A DNA stretch of 60,543 nt from NCBI RefSeq assembly GCF_021442385.1, contig NZ_MUZA01000035.1:1-60543 (forward strand). The letters are read 5' to 3'. Positions 51,643-59,839 of this stretch are shown one piece after another (within the stretch, counting starts at the first letter, position 1; each line of letters opens with the position of its first letter). Source of the DNA: Micromonospora sp. MH99. Lineage in GTDB: Bacteria > Actinomycetota > Actinomycetes > Mycobacteriales > Micromonosporaceae. The position numbers were made by a program, and so were the translations under genes. The notes under the pieces were generated by a model. That model made no database searches and was not told where the DNA came from. It was given only the letters and a program-made list of their open reading frames with translations.

Positions 51643-51700
51643 GGCCGGTGGCCGGTGGCCTGAGGCCGGTGGTTTGAGCGCGGTGTTCTGAGCGGGGCCG
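51638..51700. repeat. Short tandem repeat across the DUF350 stop codon
   Basis: CCTGAGGCCGGTGG occurs at 51638-51651 and 51659-51672, followed by degenerate copies (TTTGAGCGCGGTGT, TCTGAGCGGGG). The first copy contains the stop TGA of the DUF350 gene. Probably slipped-strand expansion. Confidence 0.5.
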
Positions 51701-51756
51701 CTCGAGCCTGCCGCGTCCGGGGTCGGTCGTCGTACCCCGGCCGTAGCGTGCCGGGC

Positions 51757-52449
51757 ATGAACCGCACGGACCGGCTCTACGCCCTGGTCGAGGAGCTGCG
51801 CGCGGTGTCGCCCCGGCCCCGCAGCGCCCGCTGGCTCGCCGCCCACTTCGAGGTGAGCAGCCGGACCATCGAGCGGGACATCGGCGCGCTCCAGGAGGCC
51901 GGGGTGCCGATCTGGGCCGAGCCCGGGCGCACCGGCGGCTACGTCCTGGATCGCAGCCGCACCCTGCCGCCGGTCAACCTGACCCCGGCCGAGGCGGTGG
52001 CGATGGCCGTCGCGCTGCACCGGCTCGCCGGCACCCCGTTCGCCGGGCCGGGCGCCACCGCGCTGCGCAAGCTGGTGGCGGTGCTGCCGGCCGCCGACGC
52101 CGCCGAGGCACACCGCCTCGCCGGCCGGGTGCACCTGATCGGCGACGGGCCGGCCACGCCCGTCCCGGCCACCGTCGCCGACGCGGTCACCGCGCGGCGG
52201 GTGCTGCGCATCCGGTACGCCGACCGCGCCGGCGTCGACTCGGTGCGCGACGTCGAACCGCTGGGCTACCTCGGCAACCCCCGACACTGGTATCTGCTCG
52301 CCTGGTGCCGCATGCGCGACGAGCTGCGCTGCTTCCGTACCGACCGGATCGGGGACGTCCGGGCGCTGCCCGAGGTGGTGGTCCGGGAGCTGCGCCTGAC
52401 GGATCTCGACATCCCCCGGGAACGGGTCCGGCCGCTGAGCCTGGTCTGA
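51757..52449 (+). CDS. HTH-WYL transcriptional regulator
   Basis: 230 residues. The winged helix-turn-helix (MNRTDRLYALVEELRAVSPRPRSARWLAAHFEVSSRTIERDIGALQEAGVPI) is followed by a WYL domain (about 125-200; VLRIRYADRAGVDSVRDVEPLGYLGNPRHWYLLAWCRMRDELRCFRTDRI), thought to bind nucleotides or other ligands. A TAGCGT -10 box at 51744-51749 is 7 nt before the ATG, so the mRNA is probably leaderless. It precedes a VOC gene, a common pairing in which the regulator may control the VOC enzyme. Confidence 0.9.
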   Translation: MNRTDRLYALVEELRAVSPRPRSARWLAAHFEVSSRTIERDIGALQEAGVPIWAEPGRTGGYVLDRSRTLPPVNLTPAEAVAMAVALHRLAGTPFAGPGATALRKLVAVLPAADAAEAHRLAGRVHLIGDGPATPVPATVADAVTARRVLRIRYADRAGVDSVRDVEPLGYLGNPRHWYLLAWCRMRDELRCFRTDRIGDVRALPEVVVRELRLTDLDIPRERVRPLSLV

Positions 52450-52576
52450 GGCGGGTCCTTCACACACCGATATCCGTCGGGTGATCCGGAAACACCGACA
52501 GGACGGTGTCGCGGACGGCCTCGAAACTGCTCTGGACGACGGCGAACCGCCGTCCCGGCAACTCTGGAGGCAGCAC

Positions 52577-52954
52577 GTGTCCACGACGCCCATCACCTGG
52601 TTCGAGATCGGCACCGACCGGCCGGAGGAGGCCGAACGCTTCTACGGCGAGCTGTTCGGCTGGACCTTCGAAGAGCAGGGCGCGGGTAGCGGCGGGTCCT
52701 ATCGGGTGACGGGTGCCGGCGGTGACACCGGAATCGGCGGGGCCATCCGGGCGACCGACGGGACGTCCCCGAACTACGCGGTGTTCTACGCCGAGGTCGA
52801 CGACGTCGCGGAGACCTGCCGGCGAGCCGAAGCCGCCGGCGCGAAGGTGCTGATGCCCGCACGGACCGCACCCAGCGGTCTCACGCTCGCCCACCTGCTC
52901 GACCCGGCGGGAAATCGCCTCGGCGTGTTCGCACCCCCGCCCAGCAAGGGCTGA
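52577..52954 (+). CDS. VOC/glyoxalase superfamily protein
   Basis: 125 residues. Two beta-alpha-beta-beta-beta modules are visible: ITWFEIGTDRPEEAERFYGELFGWTFEEQ and NYAVFYAEVDDVAETCRRAEAAGAKVLMPARTAPSGLTLAHLLDPAGNRLGVF. The family covers glyoxalases, dioxygenases and antibiotic-binding proteins; the metal ligands are not all evident, so the reaction is open. GTG 52577 was chosen because GGAGG precedes it. It follows the WYL regulator. The stop lies in the first copy of a 56-bp tandem duplication. Confidence 0.85.
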   Translation: MSTTPITWFEIGTDRPEEAERFYGELFGWTFEEQGAGSGGSYRVTGAGGDTGIGGAIRATDGTSPNYAVFYAEVDDVAETCRRAEAAGAKVLMPARTAPSGLTLAHLLDPAGNRLGVFAPPPSKG

Positions 52955-53053
52955 GCCGCGCGGATCCCCGCGCGCCGGGGGCCGACGTCGGTCCCGCCAG
53001 CAAGGGCTGAGGCGCGCGGATCTCGCGCGCTGGCGGGCCGACGTCGGTCCCAC
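52942..53053. repeat. 56-bp tandem duplication covering a stop codon
   Basis: Copies at 52942-52997 and 52998-53053 share CAGCAAGGGCTGAG, GCGCGGATC and CCGACGTCGGTCCC, with small differences between. The first copy includes the last codons and stop of the VOC gene; the second is non-coding. CCGACGTCGG inside each copy is itself a palindrome. Confidence 0.75.
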
Positions 53054-53055
53054 GC

Positions 53056-53139
53056 GCATGATCGACTCCAGGTCGCCGATGTGGCGGTGTCCGGGTGCGA
53101 GGGACGCCGCCACATCGGCGAAACGGGGTGGATCACGCC
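53056..53139. repeat. Long inverted repeat in a convergent junction
   Basis: The left arm (GATCGACTCCAGGTCGCCGA, continuing TGTGGCGGTGTCC) pairs with the right arm ending GGGGTGGATC; the inner CGCCGATGTGGCGG is nearly perfect. It lies between the convergent VOC and secreted-protein genes. It is related to the repeat at 33644-33722. Confidence 0.7.
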
Positions 53140-53181
53140 GGACCACCCCAGCCCGGGGTGGTCGGAGGCCGACCCGTCGGG

Positions 53182-53658
53182 CTACTTGCCCGGCGTACCT
53201 GCGGGAGCGCCGTGGCCGGCCGGCCCGCGGTCACCGCCGCCCGGCCCACGGTGGCCGCCGGGGCCGGGGAAGACGCCGGCCTCGACGGCCTTGGTGATGG
53301 CGTCGGCCTGCTCCTGGGTGAGCTTGCCGTCCTTGACCGCCTGGTCCAGCCGCTCCTTGAGCGCGGCCTGCCGGTCCTCGGCGGACGGGCGTGCCGGACG
53401 GTCGGCGGGCCGGTGCTGCTCGCGGACCTTCTCCAGTGCGGCGGTCACCTTGTCGGTGGGGACTCCCAGCTCCTTGGCGAGCGCCTCGGCGAACTCACCC
53501 TGCCGGTCGGCCTTCGCTCCGGGGGCGGGGGCGGTGCTGGCGGTCGGGGTCGGGGTGTCCGCGGCGAACGCGATCGTCGGGGCGGCGATCCCCACGCCGA
53601 GGACGCCCGCGGTGGCCAGGCCGGCCAGCAGGTGCTTCCTACGGATGGTGCGGGACAT
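53182..53658 (-). CDS. Secreted small protein, YckD/DUF2680-like
   Basis: 158 residues. The signal peptide MSRTIRRKHLLAGLATAGVL ends near AFA (residue 32). After a Pro/Thr linker come two helical pairs typical of the YckD/DUF2680 kind (FAEALAKELGVPTDKVTAALEKVREQ; LKERLDQAVKDGKLTQEQADAITKAVEAG). The end is Gly/Pro/His-rich. Role unknown. It is divergent from the Vgb-like gene, with two dyads between them. Confidence 0.75.
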   Translation of the reverse strand: MSRTIRRKHLLAGLATAGVLGVGIAAPTIAFAADTPTPTASTAPAPGAKADRQGEFAEALAKELGVPTDKVTAALEKVREQHRPADRPARPSAEDRQAALKERLDQAVKDGKLTQEQADAITKAVEAGVFPGPGGHRGPGGGDRGPAGHGAPAGTPGK

Positions 53659-53692
53659 GCTGTCCTCCAGAAGGTCGGTGATGCGGCAATGT

Positions 53693-53755
53693 CGTCACCG
53701 ACAGTGACGGGCGTTCCTGGGCGCGACCCATGGCGACCCTGTCAGCCAGCTGACA
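53693..53755. promoter_or_regulatory. Two perfect dyads in a divergent control region
   Basis: CGTCAC-N5-GTGACG at 53693-53709 and TGTCAGC-CA-GCTGACA at 53740-53755. They lie between the leftward YckD-like gene (start 53658) and the rightward Vgb-like gene (start 53861). The second resembles an operator for a dimeric regulator; no regulator gene is adjacent. Confidence 0.5.
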
Positions 53756-53860
53756 ATCGAGCAGCGGGCTGCCGATCGAGGCGGCGCTCGGTGAAATCGG
53801 TTGTGTCGTCGTTGGTCCGGCGGTCAGGGTGGGTGGTCGCCAACGGAGGGACACCGCACG

Positions 53861-54751
53861 ATGACCGTCGACATTCGGGAGATTCCGCTCGCCGGGTCGG
53901 ACTCCGGCCCGTACGGCATCACGGTTGGGCCCGACGGCGCGTTGTGGCTGACGCTGGTCCAGGCCGGCGGGATCGCCCGCCTGGGGTCCGACGGCGAGGT
54001 CCGGACGTACCCGCTGGAGCCGGCCGGCGGCCGCCCGTTGATCATCACGGCGGGTCCGGACGGCGCGCTCTGGTTCACCCGCTCCGGGGACGACCGGATC
54101 GGTCGGCTCAGCGTCGACGGCGAGCAGCGCACGATCGCCCTGCCGGCCGGCACCGGGCCGGGCGGCATCGCGGCCGGGCACGATGGTGCCCTCTGGTACG
54201 CGGGCATGACCTCCGACGCGATCGGCCGGGTGGACACCGACGGGACGGTAACCGCGTTACCGCTGCCGGTGACCGGTGGGTTCGCCTCGATGATCACCGC
54301 TGGCGCGGACGACGCCCTCTGGTTCACCCTCAACCGGGCGAACGCGATCGGCCGGATCGACCTCGACGGCCGGATCACACTGCACCCCTTGCCCACCCCG
54401 GACGCCGGACCGGTCGGCCTCGCGCTCGGCGCGGACGGGGCCATCTGGTTCGTGGAGATCGCGGCCGGTCAGCTCGGCCGGGTCACCCCGGACGGCGAGG
54501 TGACCGAGATCCCGTTACCGGACCGGAGCGCCCGGCCGCACGCCATCGTGGCCGACCCGGCGGGCGGCGCGTGGTTCACCGAGTGGGGCGCGAACCGGAT
54601 CGGGCACATCGGTCCCACCGGCCGGATCGAGAGCTACGACCTGCCCACCCCGCGCTCGGAACCCCACGGCATCACCCGGACCTCCGACGGAGTCTGGGCA
54701 GCCCTGGAGATCGGCGCAGTAGCCCACCTGACCCCGAACCCCATCCCCTGA
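53861..54751 (+). CDS. Virginiamycin B lyase (Vgb) homologue
   Basis: 296 residues forming a seven-bladed propeller; each blade repeats GPDGALWF/GxxDxIGRxxxDG. Vgb linearises type B streptogramins by beta-elimination with Mg2+. The residues reported to matter in the staphylococcal enzyme have counterparts here: Tyr18, Glu267-Pro-His269 and Glu283, within one position of the known numbering and close to the known length (299). It may give resistance to group B streptogramins or act on a related cyclic depsipeptide. GGAGGG lies 10 nt before the ATG. Confidence 0.88.
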   Translation: MTVDIREIPLAGSDSGPYGITVGPDGALWLTLVQAGGIARLGSDGEVRTYPLEPAGGRPLIITAGPDGALWFTRSGDDRIGRLSVDGEQRTIALPAGTGPGGIAAGHDGALWYAGMTSDAIGRVDTDGTVTALPLPVTGGFASMITAGADDALWFTLNRANAIGRIDLDGRITLHPLPTPDAGPVGLALGADGAIWFVEIAAGQLGRVTPDGEVTEIPLPDRSARPHAIVADPAGGAWFTEWGANRIGHIGPTGRIESYDLPTPRSEPHGITRTSDGVWAALEIGAVAHLTPNPIP

Positions 54752-54765
54752 CCCGCCCCTGACCC

Positions 54766-54827
54766 CGGTGATCAAGAGGTTCGCGTCACGATCCGGCCCG
54801 GAAATGACCCAAACCTCTTGATCACCG
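54766..54827. repeat. Inverted repeat in a convergent junction
   Basis: CGGTGATCAAGAGGTT at the left end is matched by AACCTCTTGATCACCG at the right end, perfect over 16 bases, then less regular toward the centre. It lies between the convergent Vgb-like and LD-carboxypeptidase genes. It fits a bidirectional terminator. Confidence 0.7.
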
Positions 54828-54858
54828 CCGGGAAAGGGGTGCGGGAGGGTGGGTGGGG

Positions 54859-55794
54859 TTAGCGGACGGCGGGGGAGACCGTGAGGGTTCCGGTGTCGGT
54901 GTCCAGGGTTGCGGTGGTGCCTACCGGGACAGTCAGCTGGTCGGGGCCGTGGCCGATGGGGAGGCCGCCGAGGATCGGTACGCCCAGGTCGCCGAGGCGT
55001 TCGGTGAGGACGTCGACGATCGTGGTCTCCCAGCCGTCCCCGCATTCGGTGAACTGCCCGATCGCCACACCGGCCAGCCCGTCCAGCGCGCCGGCGCGGC
55101 GCAGGTGGGTGAGCATCCGGTCGACCTTGTACGGGGGTTCCTGCACGTCCTCGATCAACAGCACGGCACCGGTCAGATCGGGCAGGTCCGCAGTGCCGAC
55201 CGACGCGGCGATCAGGCACAGGTTGCCGCCCAGCAGGGTGCCGGTGGCGCGACCCGGCACCCGTGCGCCGAAGGTCTCCTCGGTGGGCACCGCCTCGACG
55301 GTCACCGGCTCGGTGGTCATCAGCGCCGCGTGCAGGGACTCGGCGGAGCGCAGCGACGTGCGCTCGTCCCGCCAGGCGGCCCCCGGGCCGTGCACCCCGG
55401 CCAGCCGGGCGCCCCGCCACAGGGCGAGCTGCAACGCGGTGATGTCCGAGAAGCCGGCCACCACCTTCGGGTCGCGGCGGACGGCGGCCATGTCGATGGC
55501 GTCCACGATCCGCTGTGCGCCGTACCCGCCCCGCGTGCAGATCACGCCGCGCACCTGCGGGTCGGCGAACGCCGCGTTCAGGTCGGCGGCGCGCAGGTCG
55601 TCGGTGCCGGCGAGGTAGCCGTGGCGGGCGTACGCGTTGGGCGCCGGCACCGGCCGCAGGCCCCACCCGGTGAGCAACTCCATCCCCCGGGCGACCCGCT
55701 CCGGCGAGGTCGGCCCGGACGGTGACACCAGCAGCACCGTGTCCCCGGGGCGCAGGACGGGCGGGCGGACGACAGCCGAATCCTCGTTGATCAC
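54859..55794 (-). CDS. LD-carboxypeptidase (peptidase S66)
   Basis: 311 residues from GTG 55794; a TAGGCT box 8 nt upstream suggests a leaderless mRNA. It trims the terminal D-Ala from tetrapeptide stems in peptidoglycan recycling, or detoxifies peptide antibiotics as MccF does. The catalytic Ser lies in GFSDITALQ, Glu in LLIEDVQEPPYKVDRML, and His in IGHGPDQLTVPVG. There is no signal peptide, so it is cytoplasmic. It is divergent from the glutamine amidotransferase. Confidence 0.9.
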   Translation of the reverse strand: MINEDSAVVRPPVLRPGDTVLLVSPSGPTSPERVARGMELLTGWGLRPVPAPNAYARHGYLAGTDDLRAADLNAAFADPQVRGVICTRGGYGAQRIVDAIDMAAVRRDPKVVAGFSDITALQLALWRGARLAGVHGPGAAWRDERTSLRSAESLHAALMTTEPVTVEAVPTEETFGARVPGRATGTLLGGNLCLIAASVGTADLPDLTGAVLLIEDVQEPPYKVDRMLTHLRRAGALDGLAGVAIGQFTECGDGWETTIVDVLTERLGDLGVPILGGLPIGHGPDQLTVPVGTTATLDTDTGTLTVSPAVR

Positions 55795-55957
55795 AATCGC
55801 AGAGCCTAACGACACCGCGGAGCCCGACGAGCGGCGAACTCCGGCCGTCGACGCCGACGCCCGCGCCGGCCGCCAAACCCGTGCCGGGAGGGGCATCCGA
55901 ACGACGGGGGCCGTGGCGGGGCGTGGCGCTGTGCGACGTACCGGCTAGCCTCGACGC

Positions 55958-56725
55958 GTGGCAACCGCGCTGGTGATCGAGAACGACCCGACGGACGACG
56001 CACGCCGGTTGGGTGAGTGGCTGACCGAGGCTGGGCTGGAGCTGTGGGTGGTCCGCCCGCACGCCGGCGACGAGCTCCCCGCCGACCTGGAGGGGTACGC
56101 GGCGCTGGTGGTGCTCGGCGGCGACCAGCAGGCGTACCCGCTGCCGGACGGCTCACCCGGCGCACACTGGTTCCCGGCGGTGGAGGGCCTGCTGCGCAAG
56201 GCGGTCCGCTACCGGGTGCCGACGCTGGCCGTCTGCCTGGGAGCGCAGCTGCTCGCCACCGCGCACGCCGGTCTGGTCGAGCGGAGCCCGTCCGGGCCGG
56301 AGATCGGCCCCGGCGTGGTCGGCCGGCGCGACGCCGCCGAGGGCGACCCGCTGTTCCGGTACGTGCCGCTGATCCCGGACGTACTCCAGTGGCACTCCGA
56401 CGAGATCACCGAGCTGCCTCGGGGCGCCACCCTGCTGGCGGCCTCCACCCGGTACCCGCACCAGGCGTTCCGGCTCGGCGACCGGGCCTGGGGGCTGCAG
56501 TTCCACATCGAGTGCGACACCGCGATGATCGCCGACTGGGCCACCGACTCGGCCCAGCTCGCGGAGCTGGGCTACGACCCGGAGCTGGTCGTGGCTGCCT
56601 GCGACTCGGTGATGGTGGACGTCGAGGAGGTCTGGCAGCCGTTCGCCGCCCGGTTCGCGGCGCTGGCCCTCGGCGAGTTGGACGACAGCACGACGCGGCG
56701 TGGCCTGCCGCTGCTCGGGCACTGA
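55958..56725 (+). CDS. Class I glutamine amidotransferase
   Basis: 255 residues. The catalytic Cys is in LAVCLGAQLLATA and the His in GLQFHIECD. It releases ammonia from glutamine for an unidentified acceptor, or cleaves a gamma-glutamyl compound. A TAGCCT box at 55946-55951 is six bases before the GTG, so the transcript is leaderless. Its TGA overlaps the ATG of glnE (TGATG), coupling it to the nitrogen-control enzyme. Confidence 0.9.
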   Translation: MATALVIENDPTDDARRLGEWLTEAGLELWVVRPHAGDELPADLEGYAALVVLGGDQQAYPLPDGSPGAHWFPAVEGLLRKAVRYRVPTLAVCLGAQLLATAHAGLVERSPSGPEIGPGVVGRRDAAEGDPLFRYVPLIPDVLQWHSDEITELPRGATLLAASTRYPHQAFRLGDRAWGLQFHIECDTAMIADWATDSAQLAELGYDPELVVAACDSVMVDVEEVWQPFAARFAALALGELDDSTTRRGLPLLGH

Positions 56726-59700
56726 TGAGCCGGCCGACGAGGGCGCCGGGTCGGCTCGCCCGCTACGGCTTCGGGGTCGCCGACGGCGACGGCGGCGCCC
56801 GAGCCGCCGACCTGCTCGGCCCGGACGGGTTGGGCCTCTGGCAGCCGGTCGAGCAGGAGCCGGTCGACGAGACGGCCACGGAGCTGCTGGCCGCGCTGTC
56901 CCGGGCCGCCGACCCGGATCTGGCGCTGCGCCAACTGCACCGCATCATCGAGGCCGAGACGCGGACCAACGGCACCAGCGCCGCCAGCACGCGGGCCGCC
57001 AGCGCGCCGAGCGGCAGCGCCGCCGGCGGCAGCGGCGCCAGCACGCCGAGCGGCAGCGGCAGCGGCGCGCGCTCGCCGCTGATCGCGGAGCTGCACGCCG
57101 ATCCCGGGCTGCGGCGTCGACTGATCGCCGTCCTGGGCGCGTCGTCGGCGCTCGGTGATCACCTGGTGGCCAACCCGGAGCACTGTCTGGCGCTGCGCAC
57201 CGCCCCGGACGGGCTCGCGCCGATCGCCGAGGGTCGACTGGAACCGGCCGGCGACGGCAACCCCGTGGCGGTGCTGCGGACCGCGTACCGGCTGGCGTTG
57301 CTGCGGATCGCGGCGGCCGACCTCACCGGCGGCCGCGCCCTGGAGCAGACCATGGCGGCGCTGTCCGCGCTGGCCGACGCGACGCTGGCCGCGGCGTACG
57401 AGATCGCCGTCGACGAGCTGGCGGAGGGCACCGAGCGGCCCCGGCTGGCAGTGGTGGCGATGGGCAAGTGCGGCGGCGGCGAACTGAACTACGTCTCCGA
57501 CGTGGACGTGATCTTCGTGGCGGCCGAGGACGGCGACCTGCCGGCCGCGACCCTGGTGGCGACCCGGCTGATCCACATCTGCGGGCTGGTCGCCTGGCCG
57601 GTGGACGCCGCGCTGCGGCCCGAGGGCAACCGGGGCCCGCTGGTGCGCACCCTCGCCAGCCACCTGGCCTACTACCGGCGGTGGGCGCGCACCTGGGAGT
57701 TCCAGGCGCTGCTCAAGGCCCGTCCGGCCGCCGGTGACCTGCCGCTGGCCCAGGAGTGGATCGACCAGCTCGCTCCGCTGGTGTGGCGGGCCGCCGAACG
57801 ACCCGAGGCGGTCGAGGACGTCCGCGCGATGCGCCGCCGGATCATCGACAACATCCCGCCGAAGGAGCTGGAACGCGAGATCAAGCGCGGTCCCGGCGGG
57901 CTGCGCGACATCGAGTTCGCCGTCCAGCTCCTGCAACTCGTGCACGGCCGGGGCGACGAGACGCTGCGGGCACCGGGCACCATTCCGGCGCTGCGCGCGC
58001 TGGTCGCCGGCGGCTACGTCGGCCGCGCCGACGGCGAGTCACTGCTGCGCGGCTACCGCTTCCTGCGCGGCGTCGAGCACCGGCTCCAGTTGCAGGCCCT
58101 GCGCCGTACGCACACCGTGCCCACCGAACCGTCCGCGCTGCGCTGGCTGGCCGCCGCGCTGGGTTTCACCGCCACGCCGGGACGCAGCGCCGTGGAGAGC
58201 TTCCGGGCCGAGTGGGTCACCCACGCCACCGAGGTACGCCGGCTGCACGCCAAGCTGCTCTACCGGCCGCTGCTGGAGTCGGTGGCCCGGGTGCCCGCCG
58301 ACGGGCTGCGGCTCACCCCGGAGGCCGCGCGGCACCGGTTGGAGATCCTCGGTTTCGCCGATCCGGCCGGGGCGTTGCGGCACCTCCAGGCGCTCACCGG
58401 CGGGGTGAGCCGCACCGCGGCCATCCAGCGGACCCTGCTGCCGGTGCTGCTGAGCGAGTTCGCCGACGCGCCGGAGCCGGACCGGGGGCTGCTCAACTAC
58501 CGCAAGGTCTCCGACAAGCTGGGCAGCACCCCCTGGTACCTGCGGCTGCTGCGCGACGGCGGTCCCGTCGCGCGGCGGCTGGCCCGGGTCCTGGCCCTCT
58601 CCCGGTACGTCGCCGACCTGCTCGCCCGCGATCCGGAGGCGCTGCGGCTGCTCGCCGAGGAGAACGAGTTGGCGCCGCGCCCACGGGCGGTGCTGCGGGA
58701 GGGCTTCCTGGCGGCGGCGGCCCGACACACCGACCCGGTCGAGGCGACCCGCGCGGTGCGGGCGCTGCGCCGCCGGGAACTGGTGCGCGTGGCGTGCGCC
58801 GACGTGCTCTGCCGCGCCGGCGCGCTCGCCCCCACCCCGACCCGGCCGGACGGCACGACGCGGCCGGCCGTCGGCCTGGCCGACATCACCGAGGTCGGCA
58901 CGGCGCTCTCCGACGTCACCGACGCCACCCTCGCCGCCGCGCTGCGCGCCGCCCGGGCCAGCCAGAAGGCGCCGGACGGGCTGCGGTTCGCGGTGATCGG
59001 GATGGGTCGGCTCGGCGGGTACGAGTCGAACTACCTCTCCGACGCCGACGTGCTCTTCGTCTACGACCCGCCCGCCGGCAGCAGCGAGAGCGCCGCCAGC
59101 GCCGCCGCCCACGCCATCGCGGAGGAGCTGCGTCGACTGCTCGGGGTGCCCGCGCCCGACCCGCCGCTCGGTGTCGACGCCGACCTGCGTCCCGAGGGCC
59201 GGCAGGGTCCGCTGGTGCGCAGCCTCGCCGCGTACGCGCAGTACTACGCCCGCTGGTCGCGGGTGTGGGAGGCGCAGGCGCTGCTGCGGGCACGGTTCGT
59301 CTGCGGTGACGCCGACCTGGGCGCCGAGTTCGAGGCGATGATCGAGCCGGTGCGCTACCCGGCCGACGGGCTGACCCGCGAGCAGGTCGTCGAGATCCGC
59401 CGGATCAAGGCCCGGGTGGAGAACGAACGGCTGCCGCGCGGCGCCGACCCGGCCACCCACACGAAGCTGGGCCGGGGCGGGCTGGCCGACGTGGAGTGGG
59501 CCGTCCAGCTCGTCCAGCTCCGGCACGCGGGCAGAGTCCCGGAGCTGCGCGGCACGCGTACCCTCGACGCCCTCGCGGCGGCCGAGCGGGCCGGCCTGGT
59601 CGACCCGGCGGACGCCGCGGAGATGGCCGCCGGCTGGTCCCTGGCCGCGCAGGTCCGCAACGCGTTGATGCTGGTCCGGGGTCGCGCCGGTGACCAGCTG

Positions 59701-59832
59701 CCCCGGCACGGGGTGGAGCTGGCCGGGGTGGTCCGGCTGCTCGGCCGCGACGACCCGGGGGAGTTCCTCGACGAGTACCTGCGCACCGGCCGGCGCTCCC
59801 GCGCCGCCGCCCAGCGGGTGCTGGAGGCGTAG
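56725..59832 (+). CDS. glnE: Glutamine synthetase adenylyltransferase/deadenylase
   Basis: 1035 residues. It adds AMP to, or removes it from, glutamine synthetase in response to nitrogen state. Two nucleotidyltransferase domains are present: the N-terminal one near 57472-57530 (GGGELNYVSDVDVIFV) and the C-terminal one near 59005-59065 (GGYESNYLSDADVLFVYD), with helical domains after each. Residues 81-117 are a Ser/Gly/Ala low-complexity insertion made of imperfect 18-30 bp DNA repeats. The ATG overlaps the amidotransferase stop. It ends 7 bp from the convergent membrane-protein gene. Confidence 0.95.
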   Translation: MSRPTRAPGRLARYGFGVADGDGGARAADLLGPDGLGLWQPVEQEPVDETATELLAALSRAADPDLALRQLHRIIEAETRTNGTSAASTRAASAPSGSAAGGSGASTPSGSGSGARSPLIAELHADPGLRRRLIAVLGASSALGDHLVANPEHCLALRTAPDGLAPIAEGRLEPAGDGNPVAVLRTAYRLALLRIAAADLTGGRALEQTMAALSALADATLAAAYEIAVDELAEGTERPRLAVVAMGKCGGGELNYVSDVDVIFVAAEDGDLPAATLVATRLIHICGLVAWPVDAALRPEGNRGPLVRTLASHLAYYRRWARTWEFQALLKARPAAGDLPLAQEWIDQLAPLVWRAAERPEAVEDVRAMRRRIIDNIPPKELEREIKRGPGGLRDIEFAVQLLQLVHGRGDETLRAPGTIPALRALVAGGYVGRADGESLLRGYRFLRGVEHRLQLQALRRTHTVPTEPSALRWLAAALGFTATPGRSAVESFRAEWVTHATEVRRLHAKLLYRPLLESVARVPADGLRLTPEAARHRLEILGFADPAGALRHLQALTGGVSRTAAIQRTLLPVLLSEFADAPEPDRGLLNYRKVSDKLGSTPWYLRLLRDGGPVARRLARVLALSRYVADLLARDPEALRLLAEENELAPRPRAVLREGFLAAAARHTDPVEATRAVRALRRRELVRVACADVLCRAGALAPTPTRPDGTTRPAVGLADITEVGTALSDVTDATLAAALRAARASQKAPDGLRFAVIGMGRLGGYESNYLSDADVLFVYDPPAGSSESAASAAAHAIAEELRRLLGVPAPDPPLGVDADLRPEGRQGPLVRSLAAYAQYYARWSRVWEAQALLRARFVCGDADLGAEFEAMIEPVRYPADGLTREQVVEIRRIKARVENERLPRGADPATHTKLGRGGLADVEWAVQLVQLRHAGRVPELRGTRTLDALAAAERAGLVDPADAAEMAAGWSLAAQVRNALMLVRGRAGDQLPRHGVELAGVVRLLGRDDPGEFLDEYLRTGRRSRAAAQRVLEA

Positions 59833-59839
59833 CGCCGGG

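Noticed and set aside
54859..55794. The LD-carboxypeptidase reads RGGYGAQ where some relatives have a Ser, suggesting a dead enzyme.
   Set aside because: The family nucleophile lies in the GxSD motif, present here as GFSDITALQ, and the Glu and His partners are also present.
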